64,000 nt of DNA from Bin87 sp965262485. Its GTDB lineage: Bacteria; Chloroflexota; Dehalococcoidia; Lucifugimonadales; UBA3495. The stretch spans positions 372,001-436,000 of the forward strand of contig OZ253540.1 of the NCBI GenBank assembly GCA_965262485.1, written 5' to 3'. This document shows positions 18,439 through 27,655 of this stretch, piece by piece. Numbering within the stretch: the stretch's first letter is position 1; each line of letters starts with the position of its first letter. The notes beneath the pieces are model-generated. The model had not been told where the DNA came from, made no database searches, and worked only from the letters and a program-made list of their open reading frames with translations. A program made the translations under genes and the position numbers.

Positions 18439-18466
18439 ACCGGGCGGCTCACACGAGCCGCCCGGT
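18439..18466 (-). terminator. Intrinsic terminator of the MmeI-like gene
   Basis: A perfect 11-bp stem ACCGGGCGGCT (18439-18449) pairs with AGCCGCCCGGT (18456-18466). On the minus strand it is followed by GTTTCTTT. It lies 80-110 bp after the stop of the minus-strand gene 18547-21384. Confidence 0.75.
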
Positions 18467-18546
18467 ACTTCTCATCATCTGGTGGCTGTTCCGCGCGTGA
18501 TGTACGTTCGGATGCTACTCGATCGCCCCGGCTGTTGCTGTCATTG

Positions 18547-21384
18547 TTACTGCGTAGTGGCTTCTGCTTTTGCCCGCTCCAAGTTCAGCGCTAGCAGCCG
18601 CTCCAGAATCTCGGTGTCGGGCAGGTCCGCCGCCCACCCGTAGGCGTCAGCCACCGTCGTGTCCAGCCGGGCGTGGGCGTTGTCTAGCCATGTCGGCCGC
18701 TGGTTGTACAGGTTCGTCAGTGTCCGCTTCCTTAGCTCCGCCGCACTGATTCCCGGCGGATTCAGCCAGCCCTGCCGCAGCGAGTTCAACTCCGCTGCTG
18801 CAGCGCCGATGGCCTCCCGCTGCTCCTCCGTCGGACGCGGAAACGGGAACGTCTCAAAACACGTGGTAGGCGTGTATCTCATCCCGCTCTGCGCTTCACG
18901 CAGTTGGGAGCCCGTGGCCGCAGCCCACTCCAAATGTATTCGGCTTTGAAGCACTCCAAAGAAGTAATCGTCGTCCCGAGCGAATACGATGATGGTCGCG
19001 TCAGGCAGCACTTCGCGATTAATCCAGGCAAACATTCGATGTCGGGACACCATGCTCGTGCCTATATACCGCTTTAAACCACCTAACGCATCCCGCATTT
19101 CTATCCGAGGCCGGCCGTGTAGCCACCAATAGTTTCTGAAACGCTGATCTCGATTGTTGTCGCGTCCGGGCTTCACTTGATCGCGAATGTATTCAAACGG
19201 CTTCTCATACAAAGCTGCATTATCTACAGCCATGTTAGTGCCAAAATCTATGATCCACATGTTACGCGGCCGTTGATTTATGTCTCGTCCTATCATCCAG
19301 CGTTTGACCACGTCACTGTTCGGTTTACCGTGAGGATTAGGGTTGCTTAGCATCTCGTCAGCGGATTCCCTGGTGATTTCGAACGGTCCCACCTTGATAT
19401 CGCCCATAAAACTCAAGCCACTATTCTCTTCAAGAGTTTTAGCCTGCGATAGATTGGCACCAGCCCGTAGGTCAGCGTTAATAGCGGCAACCAAATGGCC
19501 GTCTAGTACGTGCTCGGCTTCGCTGCCGTTATCGAAACAGATAATCGATGTGTGTACCGTTGCACCCGCCAGTACCCAATCTTGATCTGCTATGGCTGCA
19601 AATATGTCCCCCGTTTCTTTTATCCGTGTCAGCACCCGCCGGTTGGACTGAAACCTTATCGCCTGTGTCGCCAACAGGCCGGCCCTCTTGGCCGCGCCGG
19701 TTTCTATCTGCCACCGTGCCTTCTCGAACCAGTAGCAGCAAAGGTCGCTGGAGTTCGGTATGCGGTTGCCGTACACGCCATACACTGCTTCCACGTATTC
19801 GTCGCCCAGCGAATCCCGGAAAGGGAAGTGTCCCAAAAATGGAGGGTTCCCCACGATGAACTCCGCCGCCGGCCACTCCGGTTCCGCCGGATTGTCTGGA
19901 TCGGTCAGGTCCAGTATCGCGTCGGTCTGCCGTATCGTGTCCAGCGGGATCAGTAGCGGTAGCTGTGTGTAACGGAAGCCGTTGGCGTGGTGCCACTGGA
20001 TATAGCCTATCCACAGCGCCGTCCGTGCCAGTTCCGCCGCGTAGTGGTTGATCTCCAGTCCCAGCATCTGGTCCGGTTGCACCGACGGCGTCAGTCCGTG
20101 CCAGCCGTGGACCGCTGCGAAGTCGATCACCTCTCGCTCCAGGTCCAGCAACGATCGCAGCGCGATGTACAGGAAGTTGCCGCTGCCGCACGCCGGGTCC
20201 AGCACTTTCACCGACGCCAGCCGTTGCCGGAACGCGTCCAGCTGCTCCCACACCGTAGTCCTCAGTGCTGTTGCCAGCGCGGTCAGGGGTTCAAAACCCG
20301 TCCTTTGTGTCGTCGCCAGCACAGCATTGGACTCCTGTTCCGAGTCTAGCAGCTTGTCAATCGCGGCCCGGGTCTCCTGCCACTCCCGGCGCAGCGGCGT
20401 CATCACTACCGGTTCCACCACCAGCTCGATGTCGTCGGCGCCGGTGTAATGGGCCCCCGTCTGCGCCCGTTTAGATGCGTCCAGCGCGCGCTCGAAGAGT
20501 GTCCCGAAGATCGACGGCTCGATGTCTCGCCAGTTTCGTTCGCACGCTTCCCCCAGCCGTTGCAGTGCCACCGTGCTCAGTTCGACCGTGTCAACCACGT
20601 TGAACAGGTCGCCGTTGAAGTGGGCGATCTCATCGACTCCTGAGAACCCGCCGTTGGCCATCTGCGCGAACAGGCTGCGGATTGCCCGATCAAACGTCGC
20701 CGGATCCCGGTAGTGCTGTGCCACGATGCGCGTGAACAGCCCGTCCGGCAGCAGCCCTGCGTCCTCCGAGTACAGGCAGAACACCAGCTGGTTCAGGTAG
20801 TGAGCTAGGCGCTCTGTATCCTCATTGCGCGCCTCCATGTCCACCACGATTGATTGGAACAGTGATGCCGTCTCACGCGTGACCGCGTCCACTGACCGCA
20901 GCCGCTCCCGGTACCGTTGCGGCGCGAAGAACGCGTCCCGTACCAAGCCCAGCCGGTCCGGTTGCTCAAGCTCGGCGATTCCGACGTCGTATCTGGCGGT
21001 CTCCATACCTGGGAAGTTGGTCTGTATTCGTATCGTCTCGAACGACGACACGATCAGCAGCGGTGGCGTCTTCAGGTGCACCTGGTAGCGGAGCAGCTGG
21101 TCGAATGCACTGTCCAGTTGCGCGTCCTGTCCCTTGAACTCCCAGCCGAAGTGCTCCTCGAAGTATGCGTCCGCGAATCCACCCGGCACCCACTTCTCAA
21201 AAGTGAACGCCTCCGGATCGCTATACGCTGCCGGCGTGGCGTGACCCACCAGGCCGCAAAGGTCGTTGAAGAACGACTGCGCTCCCTGCCGTTCGCCGAA
21301 CCCAGCGTCATGCCAGCGGCCGGCAAACTCCTGCGGGGTCATTGTCGGTAATTGCGGTGTCATCCCGTCTGCGGGCTCCAACAT
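18547..21384 (-). CDS. MmeI-like fused restriction endonuclease/DNA methyltransferase (type IIG/IIL)
   Basis: 945 residues. The N-terminal nuclease domain has D72 in FADAYFEEHFGWEFKG and E82-x-K84 (WEFKG), a PD-(D/E)XK arrangement as in MmeI. A helical connector follows, with TGAHYTGADDIELVVEPVVM (about 309-328). The amino-methyltransferase has motif I LDPACGSGNF (about 395-403) for S-adenosylmethionine and motif IV GNPPF (about 512-516), as in adenine-N6 enzymes. The target-recognition part lies roughly at 690-860 (for example MRYTPTTCFETFPFPRP near its end). One polypeptide would both methylate and cut DNA as a defence system. The length fits the family (about 900-950). A terminator follows the gene. 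All key residues appear intact. The next minus-strand gene upstream is a HEPN-like protein. Confidence 0.92.
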   Translation of the reverse strand: MLEPADGMTPQLPTMTPQEFAGRWHDAGFGERQGAQSFFNDLCGLVGHATPAAYSDPEAFTFEKWVPGGFADAYFEEHFGWEFKGQDAQLDSAFDQLLRYQVHLKTPPLLIVSSFETIRIQTNFPGMETARYDVGIAELEQPDRLGLVRDAFFAPQRYRERLRSVDAVTRETASLFQSIVVDMEARNEDTERLAHYLNQLVFCLYSEDAGLLPDGLFTRIVAQHYRDPATFDRAIRSLFAQMANGGFSGVDEIAHFNGDLFNVVDTVELSTVALQRLGEACERNWRDIEPSIFGTLFERALDASKRAQTGAHYTGADDIELVVEPVVMTPLRREWQETRAAIDKLLDSEQESNAVLATTQRTGFEPLTALATALRTTVWEQLDAFRQRLASVKVLDPACGSGNFLYIALRSLLDLEREVIDFAAVHGWHGLTPSVQPDQMLGLEINHYAAELARTALWIGYIQWHHANGFRYTQLPLLIPLDTIRQTDAILDLTDPDNPAEPEWPAAEFIVGNPPFLGHFPFRDSLGDEYVEAVYGVYGNRIPNSSDLCCYWFEKARWQIETGAAKRAGLLATQAIRFQSNRRVLTRIKETGDIFAAIADQDWVLAGATVHTSIICFDNGSEAEHVLDGHLVAAINADLRAGANLSQAKTLEENSGLSFMGDIKVGPFEITRESADEMLSNPNPHGKPNSDVVKRWMIGRDINQRPRNMWIIDFGTNMAVDNAALYEKPFEYIRDQVKPGRDNNRDQRFRNYWWLHGRPRIEMRDALGGLKRYIGTSMVSRHRMFAWINREVLPDATIIVFARDDDYFFGVLQSRIHLEWAAATGSQLREAQSGMRYTPTTCFETFPFPRPTEEQREAIGAAAAELNSLRQGWLNPPGISAAELRKRTLTNLYNQRPTWLDNAHARLDTTVADAYGWAADLPDTEILERLLALNLERAKAEATTQ

Positions 21385-21529
21385 ATCATTGGGTACGACT
21401 CGTCGAAAACGACACGCGTCATTCGTTAGGGTGACCCACCTGTGCGGTCATCGGCGTTGCCTCGAGCTACGGCTTGGTTCTGTCATTTGCAACCGGTCCC
21501 TGGATTACTTGTCCGCCTTGGTTGAAAAT

Positions 21530-21563
21530 GGCCGGAGCCCCTCTGTGGGGAAGGGCCCCGGCC
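21530..21563 (-). terminator. Probable intrinsic terminator after the HEPN-like gene
   Basis: GGCCGG at 21530-21535 pairs with CCGGCC at 21558-21563, and the stem extends inward with further G-C pairs. On the minus strand it is followed by ATTTTC. It lies 30-65 bp past the stop of the 21595-21981 gene. Confidence 0.6.
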
Positions 21564-21594
21564 GCAGCTAGGCTGACAGTTGAGTATCTGCCAC

Positions 21595-21981
21595 TCATCC
21601 AGTGGCGAGGGTCTGTGCGTCGTCGATATACGCGGTGGTTTCGTTGATGCGGCGCTCGGTCTGGTCGTTGCAATAGCCGGAATAGAAGCACATACCGTGC
21701 AGGTTGTGGATTCGGCTGTAGTAGCGACCCTGGAGCGTTTGAATTTCCCGGACGAGACGGCATAGGTTGTCGAGGTGATCTGTGGTGGCCGCCGTGGTGG
21801 GCGGTTCCTCACCGGTCTGGGCCAGGATGAGGGCGTCGGTGGCGCGCTTGGTGGCGCACCAGGCCTTCTCCGCCGCATCGCGAATATCGCCGTTCTGAAG
21901 GCGCTCGATGGCCTGCGCATGGACGTTGCGAGCGTCGGTGAAGAGTTCGTCAACGCGGTCTTGGATTGCGGCGGTGGTCAC
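21595..21981 (-). CDS. HEPN/PaREP1-like helical protein
   Basis: 128 residues, all helical. The segment ERLQNGDIRDAAEKAWCATK and RATDALILAQTGEEPP (about 26-60) resembles PaREP1/HEPN-superfamily proteins (pattern GdyrdAaekAW.A...A.dAli). The RxxxxH RNase motif of toxin HEPNs is not obvious; RYYSRIHNLHG (about 86-96) has an R-x4-H-like spacing but is not conclusive. It stands 210 bp upstream of the restriction-modification gene on the same strand, with a probable terminator between them. It could be a small defence or accessory protein. Confidence 0.6.
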   Translation of the reverse strand: MTTAAIQDRVDELFTDARNVHAQAIERLQNGDIRDAAEKAWCATKRATDALILAQTGEEPPTTAATTDHLDNLCRLVREIQTLQGRYYSRIHNLHGMCFYSGYCNDQTERRINETTAYIDDAQTLATG

Positions 21982-22150
21982 TTATTGGCTCCCGTAGCTT
22001 GGTGGGCCTATCTTACCAGCGCGGGGTGAGTTGTGGAACAGAATCGGTTGTTCGGTCGGACCTGTTCAGAGTTGCCTCTGCTCGTTCGAGGAGGGTGGGT
22101 GGCCTTCGTCTGGAGACTCCATGAATGTAAGCACGCTCTAATCCTGGTCA

Positions 22151-22528
22151 CTACTCGGCGGCTACGACGCGTTGGGCTCGGTGTGCCTGCCGGTGTTCTT
22201 CGGCGCACTTCGAGCAACGGGTCTTGCCCTTGATGGCTCTGGCCGGGCAGTCTTTACATAGGCCGAGTTCCTTGCGGCGTTGCCGGTCCTCGGTGGCTAG
22301 GACGCGCCTGAGTTCCCGCTTCTGCTCCTCAGTGAGGCGAGGCTTTGCAGGCTTGGTGGCTGATTTGTGGTTGGCGGTGCCCGCTCGGGTTTTGCGTCCA
22401 GGTTTGGTGTGCTTTGGCTTCTTGGGACGGGTGTTGCCGGAGTTGGCCGGCTTGGGGAGGATGAAGGTGAACTGGAACGTACTACCTATTGCACGGGTGC
22501 GCGGGGTGTCTGATCCCACCACTGGCAT
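22151..22528 (-). CDS. Basic protein with C-terminal zinc-ribbon-like motif
   Basis: 125 residues. A long lysine/arginine/proline-rich region (KPANSGNTRPKKPKHTKPGR) precedes a helix (LTEEQKRELRRVLATEDRQR) and a tail with two CxxC pairs (GLCKDCPARAIKGKTRCSKC) followed by AEEHRQAHRAQR. That tail pattern is common in small DNA- or RNA-binding proteins of phage and plasmid origin; the family is otherwise unknown. Its last 15 residues resemble the CPTCAEKHHKSR tail encoded in the 126-bp repeats at 13.0 and 13.85 kb. The exact start is uncertain. Confidence 0.5.
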   Translation of the reverse strand: MPVVGSDTPRTRAIGSTFQFTFILPKPANSGNTRPKKPKHTKPGRKTRAGTANHKSATKPAKPRLTEEQKRELRRVLATEDRQRRKELGLCKDCPARAIKGKTRCSKCAEEHRQAHRAQRVVAAE

Positions 22529-22639
22529 CCGCGTTTAACGGTAGCCACACACTCGCCGTTAAGCGACGGAAGGATTAGCTATTGAATTGTCCATCTTCCG
22601 GTGCTCCTACTCTTGGCGTGCTTTGCTCTATTTGGCTGG

Positions 22640-22911
22640 AGTTCGGTTCCCGGTGGTGGTTCTGCTGACGTGGTCTGGGTCGGTCCATCTGATGGTCACG
22701 CTGTTATGGTTGCCGTCGGTGGGTCGTTCTTGTCCCGTGCGGTAACGTGGCTCGTTTGGGGACTGCTCCAGGCGCGGTTGTTCTTTCTGCCGCTCGTGTA
22801 CCGGGTTCGTGCCTTGACCTTGAAGGTCTGCCCTTTGGCGAGCTTGGTAAGGGTGATTGATGTCTGATCTCCGCTGGGGTACTCGTTTAGCCCTGCAGTC
22901 TGATGATTCAT
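22640..22911 (-). pseudogene. Fibronectin type III relic of the giant surface-protein family
   Basis: The minus strand encodes GLNEYPSGDQTSITLTKLAK and GQTFKVKARTRYTSGRKNNR. This is a clear relative of residues about 75-120 of the gene at 1-3805 (NEYPSGSERSITLPGLAKGQ, TFKVQARARYTSGGQNN). A stop and a change of frame follow; the second frame continues with VTIRWTDPDHV, typical of the next FnIII strand. No leader or start remains. Confidence 0.75.
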
Positions 22912-24773
22912 TCTGAGAGGTCATCTATGATTCTGCGCTCGCAGGCGTTGCGGAGTTGGGGCCAGTGTCGGGAGAGTTCGTTGCAGATTCTGGTGATTAG
23001 TACGGCGGTGGCTTGGCTTTTGCCAGTCCTGCCGTAGGCTTGTGCGGCGGCGGCTTGGAAGTCCGAGCAGTGGTTGATGACGAAGTCTATGCACTGTTGG
23101 TCTGCGTCATAGTGGTCTGAGTTGATGCGGGATGCGGCGCGGAGTTCGTCAAACGATTGGGTGGGGCAGACCCAGTGGATCGGGGTTTCGGCGGCCCATC
23201 TGATGGTGTCGTTGCGGCGGTGTTGTGACGCTTTGGTGGCGGTGCGTCGGCGGTTAGCGGATTTATTGAGGTGTTGGATGAACGTAGGGTGCTGCTCGGC
23301 GGCTTCGACGCGCTGTCGTTGGTACAGTCGCATTCTGGCGGTGCTGCGGTATACCGGGTTGGGTGTGGTTCGGTCTGGCGCTCCGAGCAGGTCGTTGATC
23401 AGTTTGTCCGTCCAGCCGCGTCTTTTGAGTTGGGCGGCGTTGCCGTACAGATGAGTATCGCCGGCGTTGGCTGGCACCGGCGGCCAAGCGTCGGTTGGAG
23501 TTTTGGGCGGTGTTAGCGCGGTTCGTTCTCTCAATTCGTCTGGGTCGAGGGGCGGTATCGAAAGTAGTTCTGTGGTCTGGTGGGTTGGCTCTCCGTGTGC
23601 ACTGGATGCGGCGGGTTGTTGCTGGGGTAGGCCGGCGTGGTGGAGCCATTCTTCCCACGTCATGTGCGGGACGGCGGATTGCTTTGAGTTGGCAAGGATA
23701 TGTTGCGCGGCTTCGAGTATCGCGGTGAGCAGATGTGGGGCTTCGGCGGCAAGGCTCCGGTGCCGCACCTCGCGGATGAGTTGATGCGCGAGGAAGGGTG
23801 TTTGTTCGAGTCCGTCATGGATATGCTGGGTGCAGTGGATGTAGAAGGAGCGTATGACGGGTTGGAATGTACGTAGGGGCGGCTGGTCTGGGAGCTTGGC
23901 GAGCTGCTTGGCTGCGATGTTGATGGCGTCGATTGGGGGCGGCTGGGAGAGGTCGGCGAGGGTTGCCCAGGCGATGGCCGCAGCTTGGGGTGGGTTTTTC
24001 CGCATGGTGTATGCGATGAGGTCGGGGTTGAATTGGCTGACGATGTCCCATTCGTGTGGCGAGAGGCCGGAGAGGTGGCATGCTCTGAGCAGAAGGATCT
24101 CTTGGTCGTCGGGTAGGTGGACGTCTGGCTGGCGACGGATGACGGCGCCGTACCAGATGGCGATGGCTGGTTGGTGGTCTGCGAGGTGTTGTAGTGCTTG
24201 CTGAGCTTGGGCGACTGCGCGGTAATATCGTACTTGGACATGCTCGGACGAGTTCCGTGGTGAGTGTTGCGCTTGGATGGCCATACGGTGTACGAGTTCC
24301 ACTGTCGCTGGGTCCGTCGCTGGGCTGCCTTCGAAGAGGTGCGGGAAGGCGTTGATGATGCGGTGGGTGGCGCGTTTGCACGCGTCATGGGAAAAGCTGA
24401 GGATGCTGGGGTGTTGGAGTCCCATCGGGTACTGTCCCTCGATGGAAGTCAGTTCGGCGTGATGCTCTGGGATCCAGTCGGTTAGCCATCGCTGGATGTG
24501 TCGCTTGTAAATTTGGTTAAGGATCTGTTCGTCGCTTTTCCGGCGTCTGGCGCGGTACTGGGCGAAGGTTATGCCGCTCTTGGACTCGACGGCTTTCATT
24601 GAGTCCGGTTGGGGGATGTTGTTGACCTGTTGCCACTCTTGGATGACCTCGGAGGCTGGGATGGTTTCGAGGTGCTCCTGCGCCGGTGGGTCGATAAGGC
24701 TCTTGATGTGTCGGTGCGCGGCTCTGCGGGCTTTCTTCGCGGAGGGGTCCCGTCGTTGCTTTGTGGTCTTCAT
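22908..24773 (-). CDS. Large protein of unknown function with a basic, possibly nucleic-acid-binding C-terminus
   Basis: About 621 residues from ATG 24773 (MKTTKQRRDPSAKK). The frame is open further upstream to 25112, but that part looks non-coding. The N-terminus is lysine/arginine-rich. A long helical middle contains many alanine and glutamine residues (QAQQALQHLADHQPAIAIWY). Near residues 460-520 is LKRRGWTDKLINDLLGAPDR followed by NPVYRSTARMRLYQRQRVEA, a motif I associate with small helical DNA-interaction modules, but I cannot name the family. There is no signal peptide or membrane segment. It overlaps the FnIII relic by a few bases and has no operon partner. Replication, plasmid or defence functions are all open. 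Confidence 0.6.
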   Translation of the reverse strand: MKTTKQRRDPSAKKARRAAHRHIKSLIDPPAQEHLETIPASEVIQEWQQVNNIPQPDSMKAVESKSGITFAQYRARRRKSDEQILNQIYKRHIQRWLTDWIPEHHAELTSIEGQYPMGLQHPSILSFSHDACKRATHRIINAFPHLFEGSPATDPATVELVHRMAIQAQHSPRNSSEHVQVRYYRAVAQAQQALQHLADHQPAIAIWYGAVIRRQPDVHLPDDQEILLLRACHLSGLSPHEWDIVSQFNPDLIAYTMRKNPPQAAAIAWATLADLSQPPPIDAINIAAKQLAKLPDQPPLRTFQPVIRSFYIHCTQHIHDGLEQTPFLAHQLIREVRHRSLAAEAPHLLTAILEAAQHILANSKQSAVPHMTWEEWLHHAGLPQQQPAASSAHGEPTHQTTELLSIPPLDPDELRERTALTPPKTPTDAWPPVPANAGDTHLYGNAAQLKRRGWTDKLINDLLGAPDRTTPNPVYRSTARMRLYQRQRVEAAEQHPTFIQHLNKSANRRRTATKASQHRRNDTIRWAAETPIHWVCPTQSFDELRAASRINSDHYDADQQCIDFVINHCSDFQAAAAQAYGRTGKSQATAVLITRICNELSRHWPQLRNACERRIIDDLSE

Positions 24774-25423
24774 GCTTTTTAAGCCTGCGGAAATTGCGAA
24801 GGGTTCGGCGGACTCGACGTGCTCGGAGCATTTTATATCAGCGGATTTTGATTGGATATCCCTGCGTGCCCGGGGCGAAATTACGTCTTGGGTTTGAGGG
24901 TACCGGATCTGGAATACCGGCGATGTTCTCTGTGCTGGCAATGTCCTGCTCTTTCTTCTCTTCGCTCCAGAGCCGCTTCTGGTGGATGTCGGGCTGTCGA
25001 CTCGATGTGGAACTACAACGTGTACGGTTCGTAACCGGTGTAAACGATCTCTCAGGCCGGTTTCTTGTCTCGGATGACTTCTGAGTCGTCCATGTGGCAA
25101 AACCGCCGTCACAGCGCGTGTTTGTGTCCTCTATCGCGATTTCTCAGCACGATCGGATAGTGAATTTTGGGCGTTGGTGCGGCCGGTTGCTGTTGGCGTG
25201 CTTTTGTACGCCGGCTGATGGTGAGTTCCTCTTGTCGACGGGGATGGTGTCAATGGTCTGGGGAACGCTTCGACACTTTGGGATATCCCCGGTTTTACGG
25301 GGTTTGCTTGGCCGATGATTGGTCTATTTGGAATGGTGCGGGAATGCCATGGGTATCGGGTTGGCTCGGTGGTTTAATCACCACTCCGTGTAAACGGCGG
25401 GGGATGCGGAGTACGGATTTTCG
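24774..25423. other. Intergenic region
   Basis: About 650 bp upstream of the large unknown gene. The minus-strand frame of that gene stays open here to 25112 but has no credible start. I see no repeats or hairpins worth naming. Confidence 0.45.
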
Positions 25424-25627
25424 CTAAGTAGTGTCCGGCGCCAGCCAGATGTTGTGATGGGTTCCGCGGGATTCGCTCGCCTGTTGGCGTTCCCACTGCT
25501 CAGGTGACAGGATGCTGATCTGCGGACGCGCGGACGGTGCCAGTTCGGACGCAACGCCGGCGATTTCCGCAAGCCGGGGTTCCAGGCGGGGTCTGTCGCC
25601 GTCGTCCACCACGACGGTGATTTTCAT
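25424..25627 (-). CDS. Small hypothetical protein
   Basis: 67 residues starting MKITVVVDDGDRPRLEPRLA, with AGGA about eight bases before the ATG at 25627. The hydrophobic beta-strand-like start and a helix suggest a small folded domain, but it matches nothing I recognise. The next gene upstream on this strand starts at 26354. Confidence 0.4.
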   Translation of the reverse strand: MKITVVVDDGDRPRLEPRLAEIAGVASELAPSARPQISILSPEQWERQQASESRGTHHNIWLAPDTT

Positions 25628-25814
25628 GGGATCGTCCTGCGCAAACCCGGCGGCTCATGGGCCAGTTACCGCAACTCTTGCCGGCAGCGGCGGCGTTAGG
25701 TCGTTCTAATCCTGCACGTAGAGCATGAGCCACATTAGTACGGATCCGTGCAGGACCGGGCTTCTTGAACGGTTCGTCTCTTGGCGCTGGCAGCCCGATG
25801 CCGTGATGTGGCGT

Positions 25815-26354
25815 TTAGGTCAGGTTCCCCTCGAGAATTGCCTCGTCATCGCCAGCATCCTGGCTCTCTGTTCGTTTTATGAACCAGCCCAGCGGTTGTT
25901 GGTAGACCGCCGCCAATTTGAGGATGGTGTCGGCCTTTGGGGTAACGACGCCCCTTTCATATTGGCCGATGGCAGCGTAAGAGACTCCAACCTTTGCCGC
26001 AGCTTGTGTTAGCGTAAGGCCGCTTCTCCGACGTGCATCGCGCAGTCTGGTCGGGTCTAGGTCTGCCCGTCGGTAGCTTTCCGGCGGGAGGTCGTCCGAA
26101 ATGAAGTCGTGCCTTTTGGATACATCCTCAATTGGGACTCCGTACAGGATGGCCAGAGTCCGCTTATGGAGCGCCCCTGGCTCGTTCAGGCCATTCTCCC
26201 ATCGGCTGACCGATTGCTTGGTCACTTCAAGCTTTTGGGCCACCTGCGTTTGTGACAGTCCCGCCTCCTGCCGTAGTCTTCGTAATTTGGCGCCATGTTC
26301 TTCGCTGAGTGCAGATTGTTCATTCCTTGTTGTTGCTCGAATGATGCTCGTCAT
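25815..26354 (-). CDS. Transcription regulator with two tandem XRE (HTH_3) domains
   Basis: 179 residues. ATG at 26354 is preceded by AAAGGAA eight bases upstream; the longer frame to 26531 is not supported. The first helix-turn-helix is LRRLRQEAGLSQTQVAQKLE with VTKQSVSRWENG (about 25-65). The second is LRDARRRSGLTLTQAAAKVG with VSYAAIGQYERG (about 105-145). Two HTH domains in one chain could bind a two-part operator. It is encoded divergently from the operon led by the promoter at 26816 and may regulate it, as element-borne Cro/CI-like regulators often do. Confidence 0.88.
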   Translation of the reverse strand: MTSIIRATTRNEQSALSEEHGAKLRRLRQEAGLSQTQVAQKLEVTKQSVSRWENGLNEPGALHKRTLAILYGVPIEDVSKRHDFISDDLPPESYRRADLDPTRLRDARRRSGLTLTQAAAKVGVSYAAIGQYERGVVTPKADTILKLAAVYQQPLGWFIKRTESQDAGDDEAILEGNLT

Positions 26355-26751
26355 CTGTCGGTTCCTTTCGCGTCGAGATTGAACTGCCGCGTTGTTCTGC
26401 TGTTGTGCAGCCATGCGGCAAGCCGCCGGTTGTCTTCGGTAGTGCCGGGCTGTCCATAATTCGGCAGAGCCTGCTTGTTCGCAGCCCTTGTGGTGTGAGC
26501 CTGCCCCGGAGGCGACCGTTTCAATTCTCACGGTCTGGCGTTCCCCGCCGGTTCTGGGTCTGACCGGGCGAACGTATGCAGCAAATCCGGCTTGGCTCTG
26601 GAGTTGGTCGCGGCTGCGCTAGGCCTTGGCGCGTCCTCTCGCTGTTCAGGCAGGAAGTCGTGCCGTTGCGGTCAGCTCTTACGCGACCATCGAGGTACTC
26701 CTGCACGTCTCTCCGCATCTCTTTTCTTCACGGCCACTACACGGGTAGGCA
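26355..26751. other. 5' flank of the XRE regulator
   Basis: No gene. Must hold the regulator's promoter, but I cannot single out -35/-10 boxes with confidence. Confidence 0.4.
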
Positions 26752-26799
26752 AAGAGAAAGGCCCGGTGGAGAAATTTTCTCCAACCGGGCCTTTCTCTT
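26752..26799. terminator. Long hairpin terminator, usable in both directions
   Basis: AAGAGAAAGGCCCGGT followed by GGAGAA pairs with TTCTCCAACCGGGC and CTTTCTCTT, a stem of about 22 bp with one bulge. It sits just upstream of the promoter at 26816, so it could insulate that promoter from upstream transcription. Confidence 0.75.
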
Positions 26800-26815
26800 C
26801 TTCTTGAAGAAAATA

Positions 26816-26845
26816 TTGACACCCGCCCCGTCTCGGGATTATGAT
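26816..26845 (+). promoter_or_regulatory. Sigma-70-type promoter
   Basis: TTGACA (26816-26821) and TATGAT (26840-26845) with an 18-bp spacer. The downstream 5' leader contains GAGAGCG and CGCTCTC arms that could form a hairpin. The next gene downstream starts at 27071. Confidence 0.7.
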
Positions 26846-27070
26846 GTTACAAAGAGGGAGAGCGAAGAGCCAGTTGTGCTATGTGGAAGACAGCGCTCTC
26901 TTGGGAGAACAGACGACCGCTTCGCAGCCGCGCTGTTCCTGATGCGCTTGAGCCCCGTGGTCGGGTGTGCCCCGATCCGACTGCTCGGTGCCGTGGGCTC
27001 GGCGACTACGTGATACCTCATGACAGGGTCTAGCCGGCGCTGGCGCTGTCATTGGAACTTGGAGGTTTGT

Positions 27071-27655
27071 ATGCAGCGGGATTTGCGGGATTGGATTGAA
27101 GCCGAGTTAGAAGCTTTGCATGAGGATCAGGTGATCACGTCTAGAGTGAGGCGGTTTTTGGACCGGCTTCAGGAAACGAATGATCAGAAGATAAATGCGT
27201 ATGAGACGTTATTGCGATTAAGCAACGACCCAACGGCTGATTCGTCGTACTTGGAGGAGATGCTCGAAAAGTTGGGGATTACTGTTGACGAACCTGATGG
27301 CAACGGAGATCAGGAGCAGACTGATGGGGAGGCGTCGGAGTCCCGGCCAGCGGGTGACGACTCCCTGGGGGCTACGGTCGTATCCGAGGAATTCATCCCC
27401 TACGTCAATTGCGAGACTATTCCTGAGGTGGTTGAGACGTTAGCCGACCTGCAAAACGGTGCGGTGTCCGTAGCGCGTGCAGCCGCTATTGTGATGGCTG
27501 TGGGGCTTGCCAAGTCAACGTGGCAAAACCCCAAAAATCGCTCTTGGACCATCGTCTACAACATGCTGAAGGAGTCGGAACGTTACCAATACTGTGGCCG
27601 AGGTACAGCGCGGTTCCGGCGCGTTCGGCCTGCCGACACATTAGGAGAGGCCTAG
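27071..27655 (+). CDS. Hypothetical protein leading the recombinase region
   Basis: 194 residues. ATG 27071 has GGAGG eight bases upstream; an earlier in-frame start at 27020 lacks a site. The N-terminal helix (LRDWIEAELEALHEDQVITS), a coiled acidic middle (GNGDQEQTDGEASES) and a C-terminal winged-helix-like segment (RSWTIVYNMLKESERYQYCG then RGTARFRRVRP) can be seen. The tail resembles the end of HARE-HTH-type DNA-binding modules, but this is only a shape match. It is the first gene after the promoter at 26816. Confidence 0.65.
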   Translation: MQRDLRDWIEAELEALHEDQVITSRVRRFLDRLQETNDQKINAYETLLRLSNDPTADSSYLEEMLEKLGITVDEPDGNGDQEQTDGEASESRPAGDDSLGATVVSEEFIPYVNCETIPEVVETLADLQNGAVSVARAAAIVMAVGLAKSTWQNPKNRSWTIVYNMLKESERYQYCGRGTARFRRVRPADTLGEA

